Below are positions 10,097-19,600 of a stretch of 64,000 nt of DNA, piece after piece. Below the pieces are notes generated by a model. It was not told the origin of the DNA. It worked only from the letters and a program-made list of their open reading frames with translations, and ran no database searches. Positions within the stretch are counted from its first letter, which is position 1; every line of letters begins with the position of its first letter. This DNA comes from VMDJ01 sp038144195 (GTDB lineage Bacteria; Pseudomonadota; Gammaproteobacteria; Chromatiales; Chromatiaceae): the NCBI GenBank assembly GCA_038144195.1, contig JAYQNH010000002.1:124001-188000 (forward strand), in the 5' to 3' direction. A program made the position numbers and the translations under genes.

Positions 10097-12599
10097 TTAT
10101 AGCCCAGATACTGCAGCGATGGAGACAACACCTTGATAGATGACTTGGGTGACATCACGCCAGAAAGGCAACACGTTTTGATAGCCACCGTCTACTGGCA
10201 CCACGATTGTGTCTCCTGGTTGAAGGTTGACAGATGTTTTTACAAAACGTGTGAGACTTGTCTCAGGTCTAATGACTGCACCCGATGCACGAACGACGTA
10301 GAGATTGTCCTCATCAGATCTGACCGTTGAACCAGCTGATAATGAAAGGTAATCATCAATTGAGAGCTCTTGGTCAAACAGATGCGCACCCGGTTGACGA
10401 ACCTCGCCAACCACCGCAATGGAGAACGGCTGCTTTGGAATGTATAAACGATCGCCATCTTGTAACACTAAGTTAGCCGCTTTATCTCCAGATAGCGCCT
10501 GCTTAAGATCAATGACCAGACGTCCCTTACCTTCATAGTTCGCTAACTTATCAACCACATCGTTTAGCGTGGCTAAGTCAGCTGTTTTCTCTTGCTCTGA
10601 TGTCAACAGCGTGGCAGCGAGTGTTCGCTTGATATCGTTAGCAAACTTCTTTGCCTGCTTCTGCTCCAAATCCTTCACAGCCATTCGCGTGAATTCCGCA
10701 CCACCGATAAAGGCCTCAGCGCTCAAACCACCCGCACGGGTAACAAGATCTTTCAAGGTCTCGCCGGGCATGATCACGTACTCACCGGGATACAAAAACT
10801 CACCCGATACTGTCACTTTCTCTGTCGTACCCCAGTTTGCCTTCCGCTTGACGGTGACATGATCCAACGGTTTCAAATTAAAGGTCCTGGCATCAGCAGA
10901 TGACACATCAAAAATCTTTGCCGAAGCACTTCCGTCTGGGAGCTCAGCAAGTCGCCTCACTTCGTAAGAGCCAGTAAAGGCCGCATCGGTAGTTCCACCA
11001 GCAGCCTTGACCAACCCGTTAACCGTTAAGCCATTAGCAAGTGGGTAAGTGGATTGGGCACGAACAGCACCAGAAATCGATGCAATCAAGGAAGACGCTG
11101 ACTATCCGATTGTGCTCTTAATTTTTCAATCACAGGCTTGAGCAAAAATGTTCTGCGTGCAGCTTGCTCTTGCTCTTGCTCTTGCTCTTGCTCTTGCTTT
11201 GCAATGGTCGATTGATCAGTGAATCGATCGGCATCAAGTTTGGTCTCACCCTCGTAGGAGAAGATCAACACTCTATCTCGACTCTCTAGTTTGGGATCAG
11301 AGTCACTACCAGGACTTAACAATGCATCGACTAAGCTGAACTGAATAACTTCAATATCAAGGTTGGTGCCAACCTCTCTCAGAATGAGACTATAGGTTAG
11401 ATCAGCATTAGGCGTGAGATCGCGTTGAACATCACTGATGATCGAGGTAATACGCATGTTCTCATGCCAACCCATCACACCGTCTCGAGAAACCGCACCG
11501 TCTACCGTGACCGTATTGGAAATACTCTGACTCAACGGGAGTACCCTAACAATATCACCATCACTCAGTGAGATGGAGGTCGCATCTTTGGTCGCTACAT
11601 TTAGGGCCTGTGGTAGCTGAGTGCCATCACCGTTTTTAATGAGGACTATCTCGGAAGACAACGCATCACTGCTAAAGCCGCCAGCCATTTTGAGCGCATC
11701 GCTCAAACGCTCATCACCCGCCACTTCGTACTTCATGGGTCGTTTTACTTCACCGCTGATATCCACGATACGCTTGTAGGTCGGCACAAAAACCACATCA
11801 CCCGTTTGCAATCGAACGTCACCCGAGCCATCGCCCTTGAGTAGCAAGTCATATACGTCAAAGCTTGCCACTTTTTTGTTTTGACGCAGCACCTGAATAT
11901 CACGTAATGAACCGATATCTGAAATACCACCCCCCTGGAAAATCGCCTGGGTAACCGTGGTCAGTGCAGAGACAGAATAAGCCCCTGGTACCTTAACTTC
12001 ACCTGAAAGGAAAATATTCATAGCGCGCAAACGACCCATCGAGATCGCAACGTCCACACCGATGAACTGCTCTTTGACACGAGTCTTTAATAACTGCTGA
12101 GCATCTTCAAAATTCAAACCAACAAGCGATATGGGACCCAACTTCGGAAAATTGACCACACCATCACGGCCAATCTGAAGATTGGTAATCGAATTTTCTT
12201 TACCAAAGAGCTGAACAACCAGCTCATCACCCACTCCCAAGCGATAATCACTGGGGACAACCACATTATCGGTTGGCGCAAAGGTAGATACATCACGATT
12301 GAACAACGATAAGCCAAATCGGCCAGCTGTTTTTTTGGCTGAAGCCGATGCCGGGCTCGCAACGCTATTTTGTGGCGTCTCTTGGGCTATGGCTTTCTCA
12401 ACGGGTACCGCTAATTGCACACCAGTCGAACTAGCACCTGACTGCGGTAGCTCAATACCGTATTGCTTGGCTAATTGGATCTGCTGAGACTGTGGCAACG
12501 ACTTAAACTGATCCAGCATCTGTGGCGAGATCTGAGGGCCGCTGAAACCGATGTGGCAAGTAAAATTGAGCCAAAAAATCCATTAACTACACTTTTCAT
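10097..12599 (-). CDS. Multi-SLBB polysaccharide export protein, Wza/capsule export family (two frame breaks)
   Basis: Outer-membrane/periplasmic export channel of the Poly_export-SLBB type, about 830 residues. The signal peptide MKSVVNGFFGSILLATSVSA starts at 12599. A frame break follows at once near 12540 and restores to GPQISPQMLDQFKSLP. The Poly_export domain is DYRLGVGDELVVQLFG, with several SLBB units after it (IFLSGEVKVPGAYSV, VDISGEVKRPMKYEV, VTVDGAVSRDGVMGW, VTVSGEFLYPGEYVI, IAVVGEVRQPGAHLF). A second break near 11088 separates the last third. The two parts join as LRAQSDSQR...ASISGAVRAQSTYPL. No lipobox was seen, unlike E. coli Wza. Long multi-SLBB versions occur in other capsule and biofilm loci. 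The operon context with wzz, yjbF and yjbH supports an export role. Confidence 0.88.
11164..11193 (-). repeat. Hexanucleotide tandem repeat in the export gene
   Basis: Five perfect copies of TTGCTC (GAGCAA on the coding strand) encode a Glu-Gln run (EQ repeated five times) in a linker of the SLBB export protein. Copy-number change would alter linker length without changing frame. Confidence 0.85.
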
Positions 12600-12664
12600 A
12601 TTTATGCCGAAATAAATCTAAATTAATCGTCGAATTATGCCCGTGATAAGAACATAAGACATCT

Positions 12665-13207
12665 CTAATTAGTTGCTCGAATGGCCAATTCTATGGCCTG
12701 GCCCGTTGTGGGATGGGTCCATGCAATCAAATTCACCTTACCAGTTTGATCAACCCCAACCCTTTTAACACCTTGTATCTGAGATTTTCCCAGGAAAAGA
12801 CAAGACGAGAACGTTTGATCGCCATCCACAGACCTCGAGGTACAGCGTTCTGTCTCAAGGAATCCTGATCCATCAAAAACACGGTATTCATGAACAGGTC
12901 CCGCACGTTTCTGTAACGTCCAGGTATAGAGAGAATCGGTTTGATTAAAGCGCATCATCTGTCGAACATACTGTCCATCGAACCAGATTAGCTCGCCCTG
13001 GAAGCCTACAAACTCGATGCCTCTAGAGGTATGAATTGCCCTAACCTCGCGGTTTGATCCTGCAAAAGAGAGTTGCCACATTTCTGGCGCATCACCCGGG
13101 TTGAGCAAGATATCAAGCTGCGGTAACTGCGGTGTTCTTACCGACACGCACGCACTTAAAAATGCCGCCACAATCACATTGAGTGTCAATAAACGCCACA
13201 TCATCAC
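12665..13207 (-). CDS. YjbF/GfcB-family exopolysaccharide lipoprotein
   Basis: A 180-residue lipoprotein whose signal peptide ends in the lipobox FLSAC (Cys20). The beta-rich body (GIEFVGFQGELIWFDGQYVRQMMRF, DGDQTFSSCLFLGKSQIQGV, VNLIAWTHPTTGQAIELAIRATN) resembles the YjbF/GfcB lipoproteins of group 4 capsule and biofilm loci. Its start overlaps the yjbH stop by 4 bases, indicating translational coupling. YjbF and YjbH partners are normally encoded together, which supports the assignment. The precise biochemical role is not established in the family. Confidence 0.78.
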   Translation of the reverse strand: MMMWRLLTLNVIVAAFLSACVSVRTPQLPQLDILLNPGDAPEMWQLSFAGSNREVRAIHTSRGIEFVGFQGELIWFDGQYVRQMMRFNQTDSLYTWTLQKRAGPVHEYRVFDGSGFLETERCTSRSVDGDQTFSSCLFLGKSQIQGVKRVGVDQTGKVNLIAWTHPTTGQAIELAIRATN

Positions 13208-15226
13208 TGGCTACCTAGAAAGACATCCGAGCGTGCTCGCCTTGTATCCCACCACAATTGGCCAGAATAGCCCTCGAGTCGTGCACCACCATCACGTTGA
13301 ATCGGCCTCACGCCCATTCTCAATTCAGAACCCACACCACCACTAATCTGATTACCCAGAGGCACCTGGAAGTAGAATCCATTATCGAAGCTACCCTCAC
13401 CAAAATCGTCAAATGGCACATCTGTCAGTGTGGCCCAAACGCCAATAGACCAACCGTTATCAAAGGTACGACGAACCTCCATTGTTGCACCAACATCTTT
13501 TGCTAGGTAACGCCCAACGTGGACCGCAGCGTCGTAGTTATACCAAGGCGTCGCCCAAAATAAGCTTGCATGGCCGGTAATCACATCATAGTCGCGCAGA
13601 CCAAGGCCACCATCGAAATCACGTTGCTTGGCATAGGCCGCGCTTAGGCTAGTCGCAAATCGAGAGTCATGTGGCATGAATAAAACTTCGCCACCGATAC
13701 CACTATACATATCCTCTAATATTCCACCAAACAACCTGTAATGTAGTTGGGGAGTTAGAGTTTTTCGTTTCTCTAAAAGTAATTTAGAAAAACCATGCTT
13801 TTTTTCTTTAAAGTAAGAAGCTAAATCAGACCTTACATGTTCTATTTTGGAGTTGTTTTTACGTATATTGCCGTCTAAATTATCAACTAAATTTAATTGA
13901 TAAACTCCAAATACATTCCAACCAAGACCGACAGGCTGGGCGAAACCCAAACCGACAAAAAACTGAACTCCAAGCGGGTTGTCTGGGTCGAATAAATAGA
14001 TGTTTTGATTCACAAAAGCAGTAAGATAAGGATCGTTTTCAAATAAATTACTAGTGAAAATTGCATCCTTGCTTTCCACTCTTCCTGGAAGAAGTTTTGC
14101 ATCTGTTTTGAAATCAACCTCACCAATATTTAATTCAGTAAATACTTTTGGCATTCTGACGGTCTTTAAAACTAGTCCAGCCTCTTTGACAAGATAGTCT
14201 ATGTTTTGGACTGTCTCAGGCAAAAAAGAGAAGACTGTTTATGAGATTGATCAATAACATCAATCCAGGAATCGTAAACTCCCCGATTGAGAACAATTTC
14301 AGCCTTAGTTTTTCTTGATTTAATCTTGCGGATTCGATTAAGACACCTGATGAAAAATTCGCTCTTGTTAAATCCTCAAACCATGTAGGCATGCTGACAT
14401 TTTTGTTTTTTTCTTGGGTATTATTGGGCTTGGAATTACCTTTTTTAGGCTTTACTGTAGAATCGAAAGTTTTCTTTACAGAAAACCCTATGTGATCTCC
14501 ATGCTGAAAACTAGCGCTTAACGTCCAATCACTGGTAACCCCCAATCGAAACCAACTGTCCATTTTGAACTTGGTTCAAGAGCACCTTTATCAATATCGA
14601 AATCGTATCTATTTGGATTAAGCTCCAAATGAGCTACGATAGGGAAGTCTTCAAATTGATAACTTATTCCCCCAAATAAACCAACTTTTTCACCCCTGAA
14701 AAAATTATTCGCACTAAACTTTCCGGTTGAGCTAGCCTTTTGATTAGAGACCCTTTTACTAAAACCAGAATTCAATAAAACAAAAGGGTTATCAAATTCA
14801 GCAAAACTAGAAAGCGCACCCCAACCCAATCCGAGGGTTATATCCAGATTAGAAAATTTTTTATTGGCAACGATATATTCAGCGCCGTTAATCGAAGTGC
14901 CGCCTATATCCCTTATGCCAACAGAAATTTCGGGCAAATATATGGTTTCTTCTAATAAACGTAATTTAGCCTCAAGGTTTCTATCCCAATAAAAAAAAGT
15001 TTTCAGAACCAGAGTATCTAAATGTTGCCTCCAGAAAAGGAAAGGCTTGATAGGTTACAGAGTATGATTGATTGTAATAATCAAAAGAAGTTAATAATGA
15101 TAGTTGCCCATCAGGTGACATTCTTGCATTGGGTATATCAACCAAACCAGTTGTTCCATAATCACCTGCAATTACATTATTAGAGCCAACAAAAATCCCT
15201 GCAAGTATGCAAAAAAAAACTCGCAT
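13204..15226 (-). CDS. YjbH/GfcD-family outer-membrane beta-barrel protein (three frame breaks)
   Basis: YjbH/GfcD proteins are large outer-membrane proteins needed for secretion of some exopolysaccharides. The N-terminus has a signal peptide followed by DYGTTGLVDIPNARMSPDGQL, the family hallmark. The C-terminal part is rich in amphipathic strands (GGEVLFMPHDSRFATSLSAAY, WSIGVWATLTDVPFDDFGEGSFDNGFYFQVPL) and ends with a large RRARSDVFLGSQ strand. Breaks lie near 14993 (A8 run), 14540 and 14225 (A6 run). The restored protein is about 670 residues, a normal length. Internal DNA at 13.7-15.2 kb is more AT-rich than the 3' third, which suggests an older mosaic origin. The gene lies between the GST-repeat lipoprotein and yjbF. 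Confidence 0.82.
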
Positions 15227-15247
15227 GTGAAGAAATAAAACTAGGTT

Positions 15248-15457
15248 TTATGAGCCTGTTGAGCCTGTTGAGCCTGTTGAGCCTGTTGAGCCTGTTGAGC
15301 CTGTTGAGCCTGTTGAGCCTGTTGAGCCTGTTGAGCCTGTTGAGCCTGTTGAGCCAGCGTCTTGATAAGTCACACCGAAATCAATAGGCGCACCAACAGG
15401 CACACAACCGACTAGCAATAAACTTATTGAAAATGTAAGGGCGGCTAAAATTTTCAT
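15248..15457 (-). CDS. Small lipoprotein with eleven Gly-Ser-Thr repeats
   Basis: A 69-residue product. The signal peptide ends in lipobox LLVGC (Cys18), a short segment PVGAPIDFGVTYQDA follows, and then eleven GST triplets and a terminal GS. It is the first gene of the export operon, 21 bases before yjbH. This is the position held by the small Thr/Ser/Gly-rich gfcA or yjbE genes in enterobacterial gfc and yjb operons, so a comparable role is possible. I recognise no sequence homology. Because the tail is a DNA tandem repeat, its length may differ between strains. Confidence 0.7.
   Translation of the reverse strand: MKILAALTFSISLLLVGCVPVGAPIDFGVTYQDAGSTGSTGSTGSTGSTGSTGSTGSTGSTGSTGSTGS
15252..15350 (-). 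repeat. 9-bp tandem repeat, eleven perfect copies
   Basis: GAGCCTGTT is repeated eleven times without interruption (99 bp) and a partial twelfth follows. Nine bases equal three codons, so slippage changes the number of Gly-Ser-Thr units and not the reading frame. Confidence 0.95.
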
Positions 15458-15539
15458 TTAATTCATCCAGAAGCAAGTTTATAGTATTGGATCTGATTTT
15501 GTATCATCATCCATCAAATGTCTATCTACTAATTCTATC

Positions 15540-16923
15540 ATGGCTGTAAAAGCAACCAATAGCTCTCTTTTCGTCACCCTGCATCGACTCCTTGACGTAA
15601 TACTGCCTATTGCAAGTATCTTAATTTTATCAACGGCCAATGAATCAATCAGTACTCTGTCTTTAATGCCGATCGCACTCGGGGCAATCGCTCTAAATTC
15701 TTTCTTCAGCCAGCTGGCTGGCGTCTACACCGAGTGGCGTGGCCGTTCCTTCTTTGCCAGCACGCGGCTTGTACTGAGCGCATGGACTCTGACATTACTC
15801 AGCCTGATGAGTGGCGTTTTGCTACTGAACACTCCAAGTTCTTCAGATGCCTTATTTTGGGTTGAGTTTTATTTTCTAACTCTAATCCTACTATTGTTTT
15901 ACCGCATCCTCATTCGGGTATTGCTGGGCCAACTACGATCTAAAGGCATTGGTAATCTGAATGCCATCATTGTCGGTAATACCCAAGCGGGATTCACCTT
16001 AGGCGAAACATTAATCAGGAATGCCTGGCTTGGCTTCGATATCAAAGGGTATGTTTGCGAGACAACGCATAACGAGTCAGGCAACCTAAAACATCTCGGA
16101 AAACTCACTTTATTAAAAGAGATCTTGGCATCAGAGAGTGTTGACGTGGTATTCGTGTGCCTTAAACAAAAAGAGTTAGAAAAGTTAGATCAAGTTTTAG
16201 CCTTGCTCGCCGACCATCCGGTCACCGTGAAATTTGTACCTGACTTAGATAACTACAACCTAATGCACAGCAAAGTTGAAATTTACCAAGGCACCCCGGT
16301 CATCAGCCTTTATGACTCACCGATGACATCCAGAACTGCAAAGCTAATCAAACGCACAATGGACATCAGCGGCGCACTCCTCGCGCTTGCACTTTTTCTC
16401 CTGTAATGGTTATCGTCGCTCTCTTGATAAAACGTGAAGACGCAGGACCCGTTTTATTTAAGCAAACTCGACACGGGATATCTGGTAAAGAAATCGAAGT
16501 ACTAAAATTTCGTTCAATGCGCTGCATGGAAAACAGTGCGGAAGTTACGCAAGCAACAAAGCACGACAGTCGAGTCACGACCATTGGCGCCTTTATCCGC
16601 AAAACTAGCCTAGATGAGTTACCTCAACTATTTAACGTGATCAGTGGCGAAATGAGTCTTGTAGGCCCCGTCCACATGCAAAAGCCCATAACGAATTTTA
16701 CGCCTCAAAAATTCCGTCCTACATGCTGCGCCACCTAGTCAAGCCTGGCATGACGGGCTACGCACAGGTGCTAGGCTATCGTGGCGAGACAGATACCCTC
16801 TATAAAATGGAAAATCGTGTCAACGCCGATCTTTTCTACATCAGTAACTGGACGCCGTGGCTCGATCTAAAAATCCTTTTACAAACCCTATTTGTTGGAT
16901 TCTCTAACAAGAACGCTTACTGA
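15540..16923 (+). CDS. WcaJ-type undecaprenyl-phosphate sugar-1-phosphate transferase (two frame breaks)
   Basis: This enzyme starts the repeat unit by moving a sugar phosphate, commonly glucose-1-P, onto undecaprenyl phosphate. The N-terminal part has four predicted membrane helices and a Rossmann-like domain (NLNAIIVGNTQAGFTLGETL). A further helix follows (TMDISGALLALALFLLS-PVMVIVALL), then the catalytic cytosolic domain (GPVLFKQTRHGISGKEIEVLKFRSM, KTSLDELPQLFNVISGEMSLVGPRPH). Breaks lie near 16400 and near 16670 (C4 run, which hides the VGPRPH motif). The protein is about 460 residues, normal for the PNPT 'WcaJ' group. It is transcribed divergently from the export operon (83-base gap) and toward the biosynthesis operon. 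Confidence 0.92.
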
Positions 16924-17053
16924 CGATAACCGCTCTTATCGCGCCCAGTTCATTCCGGAAAACAGCCTGATGCATACCGGATGTGCGTATCGGGTATTTG
17001 GCCATAAGGTGGTGTAGAGTCCTCTCTTTATGTAGAACATAAGGAGAACTATA

Positions 17054-17958
17054 TTGGCCAATTCAACTAAACGCAGCGGCGGCCCAAAAACAGACCAAGG
17101 TAAAACCATCGCAAGCAAGAACGCCCTCACCCACGGGCTTAACACCAAACGATGGCTTAACGATGACGAGAAGTCATTTTACGAACAATGCCTAGCGCAA
17201 CTGACTGAAGACTTCGCACCTCAGAGCACAATCGAAACCCTACTTATTGCTAAGATGGCTGAGTGTATGGTGCGACTGGCACGCGCTCAGCAAGTAGAAA
17301 CAGCACTCTATGAACTTGCTCAAGCACAAGCGGAAAACCCAAGTCGCGTAATCGAAAGTTACGAGGCTGACCTTCAAGACTTTGAGAAAGAAATCGCACA
17401 AGGCGTCCATCGGTATAGCTTTACCGATAAAACACTTGAGATAGAAAACAATCACACACTCTATCTAGAACTGGTTGAGCAGGATTTATCAATGTCTCAG
17501 GCTGGCAATACGTCTGCAAGTACATGCCCGAGACGCGTGACTTTCTGGTCAAGCAATGCAAACAAGAAGGCGTAGACTTAAAAAGCTTCTTTAAGCATCA
17601 GATTAACGGCACGGAAGTTATCACTATCCAATGGGTCGGCGTTGAGCCAGATGGCACCACGGAGACCCATGAACCTAAAGTAATGACCGATGCAGAAATC
17701 ACCGCTGATTCTTATTCTATCTCGTCCAAAACACTTACCGACTTTCTTGAGCAAAAAATGAAGCAACTAGCCAAAGAACAGATAGTACTGGCAGTGATTA
17801 ATGACCTACCTAACAGGATGAATTTACTTCAACAATCAGCGATACCTGAGGATAAGAAACTCAGCCTAATACAACGCTACCAAACCTCAGATGACCGACA
17901 GTTCTCGAAATCGCTTGGTGAACTTCTCGAGCTTCAGAAAAGACGCAAAGAGATCTAG
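17054..17958 (+). CDS. Unknown protein with GPKTxxGK...NALTHGL N-terminus (one frame break)
   Basis: About 300 residues, no assigned function. The start is a TTG at 17054 with a good AAGGAG upstream. The N-terminus TKRSGGPKTDQGKTIASKNALTHGLNT is a recurring pattern in uncharacterised proteins that appear in many bacteria, often near mobile genes. The middle is helical and the end (LIQRYQTSDDRQFSKSLGELLELQKRRKE) is also typical of that group. The frame shifts near 17490; the second part overlaps the first in another frame and reads VSGWQYVCKYMPETRDFLV. It lies between wcaJ and an XRE/recombinase pair and is probably cargo of that insertion. The N-terminal basic segment might bind nucleic acid, but that is a guess. 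Confidence 0.65.
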
Positions 17959-18201
17959 TTACTTTTTAGATAGATGCAGAACAACACCAGGGTTCACCAA
18001 AGGATCTCCAGTGAACTCAATGCCGGCAGACTCTAAGGTTTCTTTTAGGTTTGTAAGCGTTTTGATGTTTGCATTGGGTATCCCCGTACCCATCTCATAA
18101 CGTCTAATGGTAGTAGCCCCCACTCCACTCGCTTCTGCAAGTTGTTGAGCCGACCAGCCTAACAAAGCCCTAGCAGCCTTAAGTTGACAAATATTGAGCA
18201 A
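17959..18201 (-). CDS. XRE-family helix-turn-helix transcriptional regulator
   Basis: An 80-residue protein with a single HTH domain: QLKAARALLGWSAQQLAEASGVGATTIRRYEMGTG contains both helices of the lambda-Cro/C1 fold, and NIKTLTNLKETLESAGIEF completes the bundle. It is transcribed away from the recombinase at 18249. A 19-bp palindrome just upstream of its start is the likely binding site, so it probably represses itself and the recombinase. No frame break. Confidence 0.85.
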   Translation of the reverse strand: MLNICQLKAARALLGWSAQQLAEASGVGATTIRRYEMGTGIPNANIKTLTNLKETLESAGIEFTGDPLVNPGVVLHLSKK

Positions 18202-18214
18202 TTGTTATCCTTAA

Positions 18215-18233
18215 TTGGAATATTTTATTCCAA
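18215..18233. promoter_or_regulatory. Operator-like palindrome between XRE regulator and recombinase
   Basis: TTGGAATATTTTATTCCAA is a perfect inverted repeat (8-bp arms, 3-base centre). It is placed 14 bases before the XRE start and 16 before the recombinase start, in the only space where both promoters can lie. It probably binds the adjacent XRE protein. Confidence 0.55.
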
Positions 18234-18248
18234 ATTGAGCTGTTACCG

Positions 18249-19139
18249 ATGATTGAAGTATTTTTTAGATCACTTGAAGGCGCCTTTGCTGACAACACAA
18301 TCCGCGCCTACAAATCTGATTATGCGCACTTTGCTCAGTGGTGCCAACAGAATCAGTTAGAACCTTTAGCTATAACTGGTGAAACATTTTCAGAATATGT
18401 GCTGATAATGGGTGAAAGCCTATCTACAGCAACGATACGACGTCGCATCGCAAGCCTTAGCAGCATCTTTAAACTGCTTGAAAAACCAGACCCCACTAAA
18501 TCAAAAGATGTCGTGCTAACACTAAAACGACTACACAGAAAACTTGGAAGTTCTCAAAAGCAAGCCACGCCCCTTACCCAAAACATTCTCGAGAAACTAA
18601 AAAGAGGCTTGCTCAGATGACATCGTCGGAATGCGTAACAAAGTACTCCTTCAGCTTGGCTATGAAACGATGCGGAGACGCTCGGAGATCTGTGCATTCA
18701 AGTTTGACGATGTTAAGTCAATGCATAATAGGCACCATACCATCTTATTAAGAAGGTCAAAAAGCGACCAGTTTGGAGAGGAAAAGCTGTTACCGATATC
18801 GGAAAGTCTTCATGGCCTAATTCAAGAATGGAAAAGTAAAATTCATCAAGACCAGGGGTATATTCTTAGAGGCTTTACGAGAGATCACCAAGTTACATCC
18901 TCACTATCCCCTGCATCGATAAATAAGATACTTAAACGTCTCAATCAAAATCGAAACTCGATCAAATTGATACGCTCTCAGGCCATTCATTTAGAGTTGG
19001 GGCCGCTTTAGATCTTTTAGAAAAAGGTATGCCACTTGAGAGGATCATGCTTCGTGGAGGTTGGAAATCAGAGTCAACTGCGATGAGATATTTACGAAAC
19101 TGGCAAGAGATACAGTGGGCTTATTATCAGATGAAGTAA
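18249..19139 (+). CDS. Phage-type tyrosine recombinase/integrase (two frame breaks)
   Basis: About 296 residues. The N-terminal SAM-like DNA-binding domain is DNTIRAYKSDYAHFAQWCQQN...LSTATIRRRIASLSSIFK. The catalytic domain has the first Arg in GYETMRRRSEICAFKFDD, a beta-hairpin Lys region (LLRRSKSDQFGEEKLLPI), HSFRVGAA (H-x-x-R), GGWKSESTAMRYL with the Trp/His position and the nucleophilic Tyr. Breaks lie near 18602 (A5 run) and near 18985 just before the H-x-x-R box. All catalytic residues are present when frames are restored, so the enzyme may be active. It ends by overlapping the convergent gmm gene by 13 bases. Confidence 0.85.
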
Positions 19140-19600
19140 GCTTTCGTATAGGAATGTACTTTATATGAGTTAACTATTTCCTCTTGCGTTAACCATTGCC
19201 AACTATCGTGTTGATCGTTAGTTAATGAAAAGTCTCGATTATCCATCTTTAGCACATAAGCAAGGACAACATAATGCGTCGAAATACTGTCTGAAATCGC
19301 ACTGTCATCATAAAAGTGCTGAAAAACGCCTTTAAAACTTCCATCATCAACTCGGAAAGCTGTATTTAATTCAGCTTTTGTTAATCGACAAAAAGCATCT
19401 TCAAGGGATTCATTTTTAAGAATTCGCCCACCCGGTACAAACCAAAAACCCATTGCTGGTTTATTCTTTCGATGACCTAATAAATATTTATCATCATAAC
19501 TGACAATCAAATCTATTGAGACAAGCGGACCTAACTCAATAAGTTTAAGGAATTGCTCTTTAGGTAGTTTAGTCACTGATACAAACGTGCAATCCGACAC
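19127..19600 (-). CDS. gmm: GDP-mannose mannosyl hydrolase (Nudix)
   Basis: Gmm hydrolyses GDP-mannose or GDP-glucose and tunes GDP-sugar pools in colanic-acid-like loci. The 157-residue Nudix fold has the modified box GGRILKNESLEDAFCRLTKAEL characteristic of this subfamily, preceded by GLPLVSIDLI-like LGPLVSIDLIVSYDDKYLLGHR. The ends HDSWQWLTQEEIV and VHSYTKAYF match family features. It overlaps manB by 28 bases and is the last gene of the biosynthesis operon, so it is co-expressed with GDP-mannose production. Confidence 0.88.
   Translation of the reverse strand: MSDCTFVSVTKLPKEQFLKLIELGPLVSIDLIVSYDDKYLLGHRKNKPAMGFWFVPGGRILKNESLEDAFCRLTKAELNTAFRVDDGSFKGVFQHFYDDSAISDSISTHYVVLAYVLKMDNRDFSLTNDQHDSWQWLTQEEIVNSYKVHSYTKAYFI

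Larger units (their letters stand above)
17054..19139 (+). mobile_element. Putative small integrated island (unknown protein, XRE regulator, tyrosine recombinase)
   Basis: Three genes unrelated to polysaccharide synthesis separate wcaJ from the GDP-sugar operon: the GPKT-type unknown protein, an XRE repressor and a phage-type integrase, the last two divergent around an operator palindrome. I found no flanking direct repeats or tRNA target, so the boundaries are only gene boundaries and the element may be degraded. Confidence 0.4.
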
